Positions 7,572 to 15,951 of a stretch of 34,312 bases of DNA are shown here, piece by piece. Position 1 is the stretch's first letter, and each line of letters starts with the position of its first letter. The notes below the pieces were generated by a model, which was not told where the DNA came from, did not search any database, and was given only the letters and a program-made list of their open reading frames with translations. The stretch is from an uncultured Lachnoanaerobaculum sp. Lineage in GTDB: Bacteria > Bacillota > Clostridia > Lachnospirales > Lachnospiraceae. Made by a program: the position numbers and the translations under genes. The stretch is taken from contig CALALP010000037.1 in assembly GCA_937925515.1 (NCBI GenBank), positions 1 through 34,312 of the forward strand. Direction: 5' to 3'.

Positions 7572-10500
7572 ATGGCATTTACACATTTACATGTACATAC
7601 AGGATATTCACTTTTAGACGGTTCGAGTAAAATAAGGGAACTAGTTAATTATGCCAAAGAGCTAGGAATGAACTCATTAGCCATTACAGACCATGGTGTT
7701 ATGTATGGAGTTATAGAGTTTTATAAGGTTGCAAAAGAGGCAGGGATAAAGCCTATTATAGGTTGTGAGGTATATGTTGCTCCCGGTTCAAGATTTGACA
7801 GAGAAAAGGTCAGTGGAGAAGAAAGATATTATCATCTAATAATTCTCGCAAAGAACAATATAGGTTATAATAATCTTATTAAAATAGTTTCAAGGGGGTT
7901 TACAGACGGATTTTACTATAAACCTAGAGTTGATTTTGAAGTGCTTGAAAAGTTTTCAGAGGGGCTTGTAGTGCTTTCAGCTTGTCTTGGAGGGGAAATA
8001 CCGACGCTTATAATGAAAGGCAAGTATGAAGAGGCAAAAGAAACAGCACTAAAATATGAGAGAACTTTTGGAAAAGGAAATTATTTTTTAGAACTTCAAG
8101 ACCATGGAATATTTGAGCAGGCACATGTAAATAAAGAGCTTATAAGAATGTCGAGAGAAACAGGGATTGAACTTGTTGCTACAAATGATGTGCATTATAT
8201 CCATAGCGAGGATTGGGAGGCACATGACATTTTACTCTGTATACAAACAGCTAAAAAAGTCCATGATGAAAATAGAATGAAGTATATGGAAGGAGAATTT
8301 TATTTAAGATCTGAAGAAGAAATGAGAGAACTCTTTTCATATATTCCTGAGGCAATAGATAATACTCAAAAAGTTGCAGATATGTGTAATGTTGATTTTG
8401 AGTTTGGTGTAACGAAGTTACCTGAATATGAAGTTCCAAAGGATTATACTGCAAGAGAGTATCTTAAAAAACTTTGTGAAGAGGGAATTTATAAAAGATA
8501 CAAAGAGGTTACAAAGGAATTAGAAGAAAGACTACATTATGAACTTGAAGTTATAAATAACATGGGCTATGTGGACTATTTTCTAATAGTATGGGACTTT
8601 ATAAATTATGCAAAATCAAATGATATACCTGTAGGCCCCGGAAGAGGGTCGGCAGCAGGAAGTATTGTGTCATACTGTCTTGGTATTACTGACGTAGACC
8701 CTATAAAGTATCAATTACTTTTTGAAAGATTTTTAAATCCGGAAAGAGTATCAATGCCTGATATAGATATTGATTTTTGTGGAGAAAGACGACAAGAGGT
8801 AATAGATTATGTAGTACAAAAGTATGGTAAGGATAGAGTTTGCCAAATAATAACATTTGGTACTATGGCAGCTAAGGGTGTTATAAGAGATGTAGGCAGG
8901 GCTATGGACATTTCCTATGCAAAATGTGATATGGTGGCAAAGTCAGTACCTAATAAACTTGACATTACCCTAGAAAAGGCATTACAAAATAGAGAATTTC
9001 GTGCTAATTATGATGCTGACGATGAAATTAAAAATTTGGTTGACATGGCTATTAAACTTGAGGGACTTCCAAGACATTCCTCTGTGCATGCAGCAGGAGT
9101 GGTTATTTCAAAGAAAGCACTTGATGAGTATGTACCACTTTCAAAGGCATCAGACGGCTCTATAACTACACAATTTACTATGACTACATTGGAGGAGTTA
9201 GGGCTTTTAAAAATGGATTTTTTAGGGCTTAGAACTCTTACAATTATAAAAAATGCAGTAGTACAGATTAAGAAAAATTATGGCCTAGACATTGACATAT
9301 TAAATATAGATTTTGCAGATAAAAAAGTTTATGATTTAATAAGTACAGGAAAAACAGAGGGCATTTTCCAAATAGAAAGTTCAGGAATGAAAAGCTTTAT
9401 GAAAGAGTTGAAACCTGATTGTATAGAGGATATAATAGCAGGCATCTCACTTTATAGACCAGGACCTATGGATTTTATTCCGAAATATATAAAGGGAAAG
9501 AATGAAAAGGGAAATATAAGCTATGATTGTGAGCAGCTAAAGCCGATACTTTCTCCAACTTATGGTTGTATAGTTTATCAAGAGCAGGTTATGCAGATAG
9601 TTAGAGATTTGGCAGGCTATACTTTGGGTAGAAGTGATCTTGTAAGGCGAGCCATGAGTAAGAAGAAAGCCTCAATTATGGAAAAGGAGAGAAAAAATTT
9701 TGTATATGGCAACATTTCCGAGGGAATAAAGGGCTGTATAGAAAATGGTATAAGTGAAAATATAGCAAATAAGATATTTGATGAAATGTCAGACTTTGCA
9801 AAATACGCATTTAATAAATCACATGCTGCCTGTTATGCAGTGGTGGCTTATCAAACGGCTTGGCTAAAATGTTATTATCCTAAGGAGTATATGGCGGCAC
9901 TTCTTACAGCTGTTATGTATAATACCTCAAAGGTTAATGAATATATTTTAGAATGTAAACAAATGGGAATTGCAATACTTCCCCCTGATGTAAATGAGGG
10001 GGAAAGTGGTTTTTCTGTGTCAAAAAATGGAATAAGATTTGGGCTTTCAGCTATAAAGGGCTTAGGTAATACTGTAACAGATGAGGTTGTTAAAAATAGA
10101 ACTGCACTCGGAAAATTTAAGAATTTAGAAGATTTTGTAGAAAGAATGAGTAGTAAAGAAGTAAATAGGAGAACACTTGAAAGTTTTATAAAAGCAGGTG
10201 CATTTGATTCATTTAGTGGAAATAGGCATCAAAAACTAAAAGGAATGGAAGTACTTCTTGAAAATAAGAGTAAAACTTCTAAAAATAAGATTGCAGGTCA
10301 GATGAATCTTTTTGAGATAATGACTCCAAAGGCAAAAGAAATTTATCAGATTAAACTTCCAAATGTAGAGGAATTTAGTAAAAGTGAGCTTTTGTCTTTT
10401 GAAAAAGAAGTTATAGGAATGTATATAAGTGGACACCCATTAGATGAGTACGCAGAGGAAATTTTAAAAAATATTACAGCCAAAACTGTTGACTTTTTTG

Positions 10501-11027
10501 CAAGAGACGAGGAAGAGCCGGTAGTGATTGATAAGTCAAATGTTACCATAGGTGGAATTGTTTCTTCAATTTCAATAAAAACTACTAGAAATAATGACAC
10601 TATGGCATTTGTAAATTTAGAAGATTTATATGGAAATGTAGAAGTAGTGGTGTTTCCTAAAATTTATGAAAAATATAAAAAGCTTTTGAATGAAAATGAA
10701 AAAGTATATATAATGGGTAAGGTACAGCTTGGTGATGACGGAAATGGCAAAATACTTGCTGATTCTGTAAAAGCATTTGATAGAAAAGTAAATGAGCTTT
10801 GGTTACAATATCAAAGTCTTGAAGACTTTGAGGAAGATAAAATAAAGCTCCTTGAGTTCTTATCTTTAAATAAAGGAGATGACAAAGCTATAATATTTAT
10901 AAGAGAATCAAGGCTTAAAAAGGTGCTTGATAAAGGTATAAATGTCAATCAGGACATAATTTCTTATTTATCACGAAAAATGGGCGAAGATAATGTAAAG
11001 GTAGTTACAAAGATATTGAAAAGCTAA
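7572..11027 (+). CDS. dnaE: DNA polymerase III alpha subunit (DnaE type)
   Basis: Replicative C-family polymerase. The start at 7572 (1151 residues) is preferred over an in-frame ATG at 7521, because GGAG precedes it and the protein then begins MAFTHLHVHTGYSLLDG, as family members do. The earlier ATG lies in a hairpin. The N-terminal PHP domain is followed by the palm with GPGRGSAAGS and PDIDIDF (Asp397, Asp399), the catalytic aspartates. The fingers, a helix-hairpin-helix segment and an OB-fold (VTIGGIVSSI onwards, about 995-1050) follow. There is no separate exonuclease insertion, so it is DnaE and not PolC. Firmicutes normally carry both; PolC would be elsewhere. Confidence 0.96.
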   Translation: MAFTHLHVHTGYSLLDGSSKIRELVNYAKELGMNSLAITDHGVMYGVIEFYKVAKEAGIKPIIGCEVYVAPGSRFDREKVSGEERYYHLIILAKNNIGYNNLIKIVSRGFTDGFYYKPRVDFEVLEKFSEGLVVLSACLGGEIPTLIMKGKYEEAKETALKYERTFGKGNYFLELQDHGIFEQAHVNKELIRMSRETGIELVATNDVHYIHSEDWEAHDILLCIQTAKKVHDENRMKYMEGEFYLRSEEEMRELFSYIPEAIDNTQKVADMCNVDFEFGVTKLPEYEVPKDYTAREYLKKLCEEGIYKRYKEVTKELEERLHYELEVINNMGYVDYFLIVWDFINYAKSNDIPVGPGRGSAAGSIVSYCLGITDVDPIKYQLLFERFLNPERVSMPDIDIDFCGERRQEVIDYVVQKYGKDRVCQIITFGTMAAKGVIRDVGRAMDISYAKCDMVAKSVPNKLDITLEKALQNREFRANYDADDEIKNLVDMAIKLEGLPRHSSVHAAGVVISKKALDEYVPLSKASDGSITTQFTMTTLEELGLLKMDFLGLRTLTIIKNAVVQIKKNYGLDIDILNIDFADKKVYDLISTGKTEGIFQIESSGMKSFMKELKPDCIEDIIAGISLYRPGPMDFIPKYIKGKNEKGNISYDCEQLKPILSPTYGCIVYQEQVMQIVRDLAGYTLGRSDLVRRAMSKKKASIMEKERKNFVYGNISEGIKGCIENGISENIANKIFDEMSDFAKYAFNKSHAACYAVVAYQTAWLKCYYPKEYMAALLTAVMYNTSKVNEYILECKQMGIAILPPDVNEGESGFSVSKNGIRFGLSAIKGLGNTVTDEVVKNRTALGKFKNLEDFVERMSSKEVNRRTLESFIKAGAFDSFSGNRHQKLKGMEVLLENKSKTSKNKIAGQMNLFEIMTPKAKEIYQIKLPNVEEFSKSELLSFEKEVIGMYISGHPLDEYAEEILKNITAKTVDFFARDEEEPVVIDKSNVTIGGIVSSISIKTTRNNDTMAFVNLEDLYGNVEVVVFPKIYEKYKKLLNENEKVYIMGKVQLGDDGNGKILADSVKAFDRKVNELWLQYQSLEDFEEDKIKLLEFLSLNKGDDKAIIFIRESRLKKVLDKGINVNQDIISYLSRKMGEDNVKVVTKILKS

Positions 11028-11087
11028 ATAAAATCATTTAAAATGTAAAAGAATATATAAGGTGCTTAATAGCTAAGGAGGATATAG

Positions 11088-12062
11088 ATGTCTAAGAAAA
11101 TAAAAACAATAGGTGTGCTTACAAGTGGTGGTGATGCTCCGGGAATGAATGCAGCTATAAGAGCTGTTGTTCGTACAGCAATACATAGTGGATTAAAAGT
11201 CAAGGGTATTCAAAGAGGATTTGCAGGACTTTTAAACGGCGAAATTATTGATATGGAAAGCCATAGTGTTTCAGATATAATACATAGAGGTGGAACTATA
11301 CTTTATACTGCAAGATGTCTTGAGTTTAAAGAACCTGAGTATCAGAGAAAGGGTGCAGAGATATGTAGAGAGCATGACATTGACGGCGTGGTTGTAATAG
11401 GTGGCGACGGCTCTTTCCAAGGTGCTGCAAGACTTTCAGAAAATGGTATAAATACAGTAGGAGTTCCGGGAACAATAGACCTTGATATTGCCTGTACAGA
11501 CTACACAATAGGTTTTGATACAGCAGTAAATACAGCCATGGAGGCTATTGATAAGGTAAGAGATACTTCAACATCTCATGAGAGATGTTCTATTATAGAA
11601 GTTATGGGTAGAAGTGCAGGATACATTGCACTTTGGTGTGCCATAGCAAATGGTGCTGAAGATGTACTACTTCCTGAAAAGCATAACTATAATGAAGAGG
11701 GCATTATAAAAAAGATACTTGAAACTAGACGTTCAGGAAAGAAACATCATATTATAATAAATGCAGAGGGGATAGGACATTCATCTTCTATGGCAAAGAG
11801 AATAGAGGCGGCTACTGAAATGGAAACAAGAGCTACTATACTCGGACACATGCAAAGAGGTGGTACTCCAACTTGTAAAGATAGAGTTTATGCCTCAATT
11901 ATGGGAGCAAAGGCAGTTCAACTTCTTATTGAGGGTAAATCAAATAGAGTTGTGGCTTATAAAAATGGTGCTTACTGCGATTTTGATATTCAAGAGGCAT
12001 TGAAAATGACTAAGACCTTACCTGAGGATCAGTACAATATAGCTAATTTATTACTTAGGTAA
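11088..12062 (+). CDS. pfkA: ATP-dependent 6-phosphofructokinase
   Basis: Phosphorylates fructose 6-phosphate to fructose 1,6-bisphosphate, the committed step of glycolysis. It has 324 residues, which is normal. The N-terminal TSGGDAPGMNA, the GGDGS loop and the PGTID segment are present. Gly in GGDGS and Gly before TID are the ATP-type residues; PPi-dependent enzymes carry Asp and Lys there. The usual TIDND motif reads TIDLD, leaving the catalytic Asp in place. Start confidence is high, with AAGGAGG just upstream. It follows dnaE after 60 bases and may be co-transcribed with it. Confidence 0.96.
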   Translation: MSKKIKTIGVLTSGGDAPGMNAAIRAVVRTAIHSGLKVKGIQRGFAGLLNGEIIDMESHSVSDIIHRGGTILYTARCLEFKEPEYQRKGAEICREHDIDGVVVIGGDGSFQGAARLSENGINTVGVPGTIDLDIACTDYTIGFDTAVNTAMEAIDKVRDTSTSHERCSIIEVMGRSAGYIALWCAIANGAEDVLLPEKHNYNEEGIIKKILETRRSGKKHHIIINAEGIGHSSSMAKRIEAATEMETRATILGHMQRGGTPTCKDRVYASIMGAKAVQLLIEGKSNRVVAYKNGAYCDFDIQEALKMTKTLPEDQYNIANLLLR

Positions 12063-12066
12063 TATC

Positions 12067-12414
12067 ATGAAAGATGAGGAAACAGTAGTACTTTGTGGAG
12101 CAAATTCCTATGAGCAAAAATATTATTTTAATGAAACATTTTTAAGCTTACCAAAGGAAGTTCAAGATGAGTTAAAAATAATCTGTATTACATTTACTGA
12201 GGAGGCAGGAGGTATACTAACACTTGAGTTTGATGAACTTGGAAATCTCTTGTTTAAAGTAAGAGTTGATGATAAAGATTATTTATTTGATGATATTGAG
12301 GCAGGAATACAAATAAGCAGAGTACAAAAAGAAAGAGAGGAAACCTTAAAAGGTATAGAATTATATTATAAAACAGTATTTCTAGGGCAAACAATAGATG
12401 AAATTGAGTTTTAA
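12067..12414 (+). CDS. Small conserved protein of unknown function (DUF6145-like)
   Basis: A soluble, acidic protein of 115 residues with no signal peptide or membrane segment. I associate this sequence type and its place next to dusB with a lineage-restricted Lachnospiraceae family (DUF6145), but that is from memory and unverified. It begins four bases after pfkA and its last 17 bases overlap the start of dusB in another frame, so it is part of the pfkA-dusB transcript. The hydrophobic/acidic alternation (GILTLEFDELGNLLFKVRVDD) suggests a beta-sheet core. No function is proposed. Confidence 0.75.
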   Translation: MKDEETVVLCGANSYEQKYYFNETFLSLPKEVQDELKIICITFTEEAGGILTLEFDELGNLLFKVRVDDKDYLFDDIEAGIQISRVQKEREETLKGIELYYKTVFLGQTIDEIEF

Positions 12415-13375
12415 AATCGGCGATACTTGCATTGATGGTGGGCTTTGTCTTGGTCCTATGGCAGGAGTTACAGACTTACCCTTTCGTATTTTGTGTATGG
12501 AGCAGGGCTGTTCTTTAGTTTATACTGAAATGGTAAGTGCAAAAGCTATCTCCTATGATAATAAAAAAACTTATGAGCTAATGGAAACAACTAAGAGTGA
12601 GCGTCCCTTAGGACTTCAACTTTTTGGTTCAGAACCTGAAATTTTAGCAGAAGTTTGTAAAAAGATTGAGGGAGGAGATTGGGACTTTATAGACCTTAAT
12701 ATGGGCTGCCCTATGCCGAAAATTGTGAATAATGGCGAGGGCAGTGCAATTATGAAAAATCCGGATTTAGCTTATAAAATTCTTTATTCAATGGTAAATG
12801 CTATAAAGAAACCTGTAACTGTAAAGATAAGAAAAGGCTTTGATGATGAAAATGTAAATGCAGTAGAGGTTGCAAAAGCTTGTGAGGCTGCAGGAGTATC
12901 TGCGATTGCTGTACATGGTAGAACAAGAGAGCAATATTATAGTGGAGTTGCAGACTGGGAAATTATTTCAAAAGTAAAAAAAGCTGTAAAGATTCCTATT
13001 ATAGGAAATGGAGATGTCAAAGACGGCGAAAGTGCAAAATTACTATATGAGAAAACAGGTTGCGACGGAATTATGATTGCTAGGGCAGCAAGAGGAAATC
13101 CATGGATTTTTAAAGAAATTAGAGCTTATCTTGAAGACGGCATAATGCTTGAAAAGCCGAGTTTGAATAATGTAATAAAAATGATATTAAGACATACTAA
13201 AATGCAGATTGAAAAGTCCGGCGAAGATTTGGCAATAAAGCAAATGAGAGGTCATGTTGCTTGGTATACGCATGGCAAGAGAGGGGCATCAAGTTTAAGA
13301 GATAGAATAAATCATATTGAGAGCTATAAGGAACTTGAGAATACTTTACTTAAGTACGCAGCCACTAATATATAA
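12398..13375 (+). CDS. dusB: tRNA-dihydrouridine synthase
   Basis: FMN enzyme that reduces specific uridines in tRNA to dihydrouridine. The TIM-barrel start GPMAGVTDLPFR, the catalytic Cys104 in NMGCPMPKI, AVHGRTREQYYSG and the IIGNGDV phosphate-binding segment are all visible. It has 325 residues, the normal size for DusB-type enzymes. The start overlaps the preceding small gene by 17 bases; its ribosome site must lie inside that gene. Assignment to DusB over other Dus subfamilies rests on general similarity and Gram-positive context. Confidence 0.93.
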   Translation: MKLSFKIGDTCIDGGLCLGPMAGVTDLPFRILCMEQGCSLVYTEMVSAKAISYDNKKTYELMETTKSERPLGLQLFGSEPEILAEVCKKIEGGDWDFIDLNMGCPMPKIVNNGEGSAIMKNPDLAYKILYSMVNAIKKPVTVKIRKGFDDENVNAVEVAKACEAAGVSAIAVHGRTREQYYSGVADWEIISKVKKAVKIPIIGNGDVKDGESAKLLYEKTGCDGIMIARAARGNPWIFKEIRAYLEDGIMLEKPSLNNVIKMILRHTKMQIEKSGEDLAIKQMRGHVAWYTHGKRGASSLRDRINHIESYKELENTLLKYAATNI

Positions 13376-13459
13376 TAACTTCCTAAAAAACGTAGAAATT
13401 TTGTAAGAATTCGTATTTATATTGTAATGTTTTTTTTGCTCAATTATTTTTTTACTTCC

Positions 13460-13488
13460 TTGACATATAAGCTTTGTAAATGTATAAT
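13460..13488 (+). promoter_or_regulatory. Perfect-consensus sigma-A promoter for greA
   Basis: TTGACA (13460-13465) and TATAAT (13483-13488) are separated by exactly 17 bases, matching the consensus at all 12 positions. The leader of about 75 bases contains an 8-bp inverted repeat (AAGAATAA at 13522-13529, TTATTCTT at 13547-13554) ending next to the AGGAGG ribosome site at 13556-13561. Confidence 0.88.
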
Positions 13489-13570
13489 GCTACGATAGTA
13501 ACATTTTACTTTAAAAATCTTAAGAATAATGGTAAAATGATATTGGTTATTCTTTAGGAGGTATGAATAA

Positions 13571-14053
13571 ATGATAGAGAAAAAGCATATACTTACATAT
13601 GGAGAACTTAAGAAACGTGAAGATGAACTCCATGACCTTAAAGTTAATAAAAGAAAGGAAATTGCCGGAAAGATAAAAGAGGCAAGAGAACAAGGCGATT
13701 TGTCTGAAAATGCCGAATATGATGCAGCAAAAGATGAACAGAGAGATATTGAGGCAAGAATAGAGCAACTTGAAAACTTGCTAAAAAACGCAGTTGTAGT
13801 TTTGGAAGAAGAAGTAGACTTAGATGTTGTAGGAATAGGCTGCCAAGTTAAGCTACATGATATGGAATTTGATGAGGAGATATTATATAGGATAGTGGGT
13901 TCTACTGAGGCAAATTCAATGGAGGGCAAAATTAGTAATGAATCCCCTGTGGGTAGGGCATTACTAAATAGGAGAGTTGGAGATGTAGTAGATATTGAAA
14001 CTCCGGCAGGCATTGAACAATATAAGGTACTTGATATACAGAGAGTACAATAG
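13571..14053 (+). CDS. greA: Transcription elongation factor GreA
   Basis: Rescues backtracked RNA polymerase by stimulating cleavage of the nascent transcript through the secondary channel. The 160-residue length is normal. The N-terminal coiled coil carries the acidic tip segment GDLSENAEYDAAKDEQ, and the C-terminal FKBP-like domain contains ISNESPVGRALLNRRVGD. The start at 13571 has AGGAGG nine bases upstream. A nearer ATG at 13563 opens only a three-codon frame and is too close to the ribosome site. It has its own strong promoter and is followed by a hairpin terminator. Confidence 0.96.
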   Translation: MIEKKHILTYGELKKREDELHDLKVNKRKEIAGKIKEAREQGDLSENAEYDAAKDEQRDIEARIEQLENLLKNAVVVLEEEVDLDVVGIGCQVKLHDMEFDEEILYRIVGSTEANSMEGKISNESPVGRALLNRRVGDVVDIETPAGIEQYKVLDIQRVQ

Positions 14054-14066
14054 GTTAAATAGTAAA

Positions 14067-14117
14067 AGGGGCTGCTGCAATGGTAGGTTTTATCTACTTT
14101 TGCAGGCAGTCCCTCTT
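14067..14117. terminator. Bidirectional terminator between greA and the antitoxin locus
   Basis: A long hairpin pairs AGGGGCTGCTGCAA (14067-14080) with TTGCAGGCAGTCCCT (14100-14114), with one G-T pair and one bulged G, and continues inward with GGTAG/CTACT. On the minus strand the stem is followed by TTTTACTATTT, a fair U-tract. On the plus strand the tail is only CTCTT. It separates convergent greA and the toxin remnant. Confidence 0.7.
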
Positions 14118-14123
14118 AGCTGA

Positions 14124-14294
14124 TTAATTTATAACATCTAAAAATTCTCTTGGTGTTACGATGAAATTATCCTTAGGAAAGTATTTTATATTTCCGGTTA
14201 TAAGATAAGTTCTATTATCTCGTCTTTCTAAAATAATTTCATAAAAAGGCAAGTCTTTCATATCAGTTAGAATTGTATTAGTTGGAAATGGTTC
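14124..14294 (-). pseudogene. C-terminal remnant of a PIN-domain toxin
   Basis: Downstream of the antitoxin, the minus strand in the +1 frame encodes about 56 residues ending at a TAA, with no start codon of its own and no upstream N-terminal part. The segments TDMKDLPFYE, LERRDN, YLITGN and FIVTPREFL match my memory of the C-terminal end of a PIN-domain putative toxin family that pairs with RelB-type antitoxins. The first half of the PIN domain, with its leading catalytic Asp residues, is missing. The reading frame overlaps the antitoxin stop codon, as if a deletion had joined the antitoxin end to the toxin interior. No activity is expected. Confidence 0.72.
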
Positions 14295-14589
14295 AACTAG
14301 ATTTTTCCTGTCTTGCCTGTTTTATTTCTTCATTAATCTCATCTAATGACATATCTTGTATATTATTCTGTTTTGCCTCTTCTCTAAGAGCCATAAAAGC
14401 CTCAAGTCCTATGGAATGAGTTATTTTATTAGGTGCTTGAATTTCAAATGGAATTTTTCTTTCTCTAACAACTGCTCTTGCAAATATATTAAATGCGGTT
14501 GTTGAATTCATTCCAAAATCAGCACATAATTCATCAAACTGTCGTTTTAAACTTTCCTCCATGCGAATACTAAATGTTGCTTGTGCCAT
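14293..14589 (-). CDS. RelB/DinJ-family antitoxin
   Basis: Ribbon-helix-helix antitoxin of 98 residues. The N-terminal MAQATFSIRMEESLKRQFD and the following FGMNSTTAFNIFARAVVRE form the DNA-binding beta strand and two helices. The tail EINEEIKQARQEKSS is the usual toxin-binding helix. The start at 14589 is chosen over a longer hydrophobic extension to 14637, because family members begin here, AAGGA precedes it, and the longer version would include the promoter. Its toxin partner is truncated, so the protein is an orphan that probably still binds its own promoter. It may also be a decoy against related toxins (inference). Confidence 0.88.
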   Translation of the reverse strand: MAQATFSIRMEESLKRQFDELCADFGMNSTTAFNIFARAVVRERKIPFEIQAPNKITHSIGLEAFMALREEAKQNNIQDMSLDEINEEIKQARQEKSS

Positions 14590-14608
14590 AATCCACATCC
14601 TTGACTTT

Positions 14609-14637
14609 ATTATATATAAAATTAATAATAAAATCAA
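14609..14637 (-). promoter_or_regulatory. Promoter of the antitoxin gene
   Basis: On the minus strand TTGATT (14632-14637) and TATAAT (14609-14614) are 17 bases apart, with the start codon about 20 bases downstream. The TATATATAA repeat around the -10 box would suit ribbon-helix-helix autoregulation, but no operator is proven. Confidence 0.7.
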
Positions 14638-14651
14638 GTTTTAGAACTCAA

Positions 14652-14681
14652 TAGGTGCTATATTATTGATATTATAACCTA
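14652..14681 (-). terminator. Weak inverted repeat after the dehydrogenase gene
   Basis: TAGGT...TATA pairs with TATA-ACCTA around a 10-base loop, with a two-base bulge. It lies just past the stop codon of the dehydrogenase on the minus strand. No clear U-tract follows, so termination is only possible. Confidence 0.3.
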
Positions 14682-14695
14682 GTACATAATAAATA

Positions 14696-15676
14696 CTAAA
14701 GTTCAGTAACGCATTTCTTGCCCTCAGCCATATTTTTAAGTCCCTCAAGAGAATATTTGACCATACTAAAAACAGCTGAATCAGTATAGAAAGCGATATG
14801 AGGTGTGATTGTAACATTTCTGAATTGGCGTAGATAGAATAAATCCTTATTCACTATAATATCGTTTTTGTGATTAGAATGAACAAAGCTTTCTTCATTT
14901 TCCATAGTATCAAGACCTAATGCTCCTATCTTACCACTTTCAATACCTCTTATAAGTGCTTTAGTATCACAAAGTCCACCTCTAGCACAATTTACAATTA
15001 TAACATTATCTTTCATTTTACTTATGCTCTCATCATTTATTATATGTTTTGTACTTTCAAGCAAAGGAAGATGCAATGAAATAAGATCACATTTTTCATA
15101 TATATCTTCTAAACTCACATATTCAGCATAAGGAAGTATATCTTTATTTACATTTACATCATAGGTAAGTATCTTACAACCGAAACCTGTTAGATTTTTT
15201 ATTACTTGAGCACCTATATTGCCTGTACCTAAAATACCAACAGTTAGGTCTTTTAACTCTTTTCCTTGTATACCGTCAAGGGAGAAATCATTTACATTGG
15301 AAAGCCAAAGAGATGCCTTATATTGTCTTAAACACATAAGCATCATCATCACAGTAAACTCTGAAACTCCATTTGGAGCGTATATTGCATTACAAGCCCT
15401 TATCCCTAATTTCTTTGCATGTACTAAATCTATATGATTATATCCGATTGTTCTAGTTGATATATATTTTACTCCAAGTTTATGCCATTCATCTAAAAGT
15501 TTTGAATCCACTTCACTTAAACCTATAAATGAAACAGCCTCATAGCCCTTAACATAGTCTAAGTTTTCAATACTAGGGCTTTCTGAATGGATTGCTACTT
15601 CAAGATTAAGTTCATTTGAAATTTTTTCAAAAGCATTTTTCTCATCCGGTCTTACACCAAAGGCAACTATTTTCAT
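14696..15676 (-). CDS. D-isomer-specific 2-hydroxyacid dehydrogenase (D-lactate dehydrogenase-like)
   Basis: NAD-dependent reductase of 2-keto acids to D-2-hydroxy acids, 326 residues, a normal length. The Rossmann motif GTGNIG is at 150-155. The catalytic triad is visible as Arg232 (NCARGG), a Glu in DTMENE (259-261) and His293 (TPHIAFYTD). The STRTIGYNHID and PNGVSEFTVMMML segments resemble the D-lactate dehydrogenase/VanH branch more than the glycerate branch, so pyruvate to D-lactate is the likeliest reaction. Start supported by AGGAG at 15684-15688. It is transcribed divergently from a LysR regulator, which may control it. No vanA-like ligase is nearby, so a vancomycin-resistance role is unlikely. 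Confidence 0.9.
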   Translation of the reverse strand: MKIVAFGVRPDEKNAFEKISNELNLEVAIHSESPSIENLDYVKGYEAVSFIGLSEVDSKLLDEWHKLGVKYISTRTIGYNHIDLVHAKKLGIRACNAIYAPNGVSEFTVMMMLMCLRQYKASLWLSNVNDFSLDGIQGKELKDLTVGILGTGNIGAQVIKNLTGFGCKILTYDVNVNKDILPYAEYVSLEDIYEKCDLISLHLPLLESTKHIINDESISKMKDNVIIVNCARGGLCDTKALIRGIESGKIGALGLDTMENEESFVHSNHKNDIIVNKDLFYLRQFRNVTITPHIAFYTDSAVFSMVKYSLEGLKNMAEGKKCVTEL

Positions 15677-15711
15677 TATTAATCTCCTGTAAAATTTTTT
15701 TTAGCTAATAG

Positions 15712-15720
15712 ATTATAGCA
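15712..15720 (-). promoter_or_regulatory. Extended -10 promoter of the dehydrogenase
   Basis: On the minus strand TGCTATAAT gives a perfect -10 box with the TGn extension, about 36 bases upstream of the start codon. The -35 region is poor, as is common with extended -10 promoters. Confidence 0.55.
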
Positions 15721-15893
15721 TAAAAATAGTAAAAAGAAAGTAAGTATTATTGTAAAAATTAAAAAAATATAAACTATAAATAAGAGGTTATTGAAAAGTA
15801 GATAAGATTAAGTTTTTATCAATACTAATGTGGGATTTTTTAGTCATTGGCAAGGAAAAACCTACTAAAAACTATTACAGTAAAATTTCATTA

Positions 15894-15922
15894 TTGCTAA
15901 CATAACGGCTAAAAGTTATACT
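15894..15922 (+). promoter_or_regulatory. Promoter of the lysR-dpnII operon
   Basis: TTGCTA (15894-15899) and TATACT (15917-15922) are 17 bases apart and sit just upstream of lysR. Two inverted repeats overlap the -10 box. Confidence 0.5.
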
Positions 15923-15934
15923 ATAAATTATAAC
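15902..15934. promoter_or_regulatory. Candidate LysR operator: two overlapping inverted repeats
   Basis: ATAAC-N8-GTTAT (15902-15919) has the dyad form of LysR boxes, including T-N11-A. GTTATA-N8-TATAAC (15915-15934) overlaps it. Both lie over the lysR promoter, the usual place for autoregulation. Binding is inferred only from symmetry and position. Confidence 0.5.
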
Positions 15935-15951
15935 AATATTTGGAGAATATT

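Noticed and set aside
13563..13574. Tiny leader peptide ORF overlapping greA
   Set aside because: The three-codon frame begins one base after the ribosome site, too close for efficient initiation, and is probably chance.
14124..14589. Active toxin-antitoxin module
   Set aside because: The toxin lacks its N-terminal half and any start codon, so only the antitoxin is likely to work.
14590..14637. Hydrophobic N-terminal extension of the antitoxin
   Set aside because: It would be encoded by the promoter -10 and -35 boxes, and antitoxins of this family start at the MAQATFS position.
14696..15676. VanH of a vancomycin-resistance cluster
   Set aside because: No D-Ala-D-Lac ligase or VanX-like gene is adjacent; the protein fits an ordinary D-lactate dehydrogenase.
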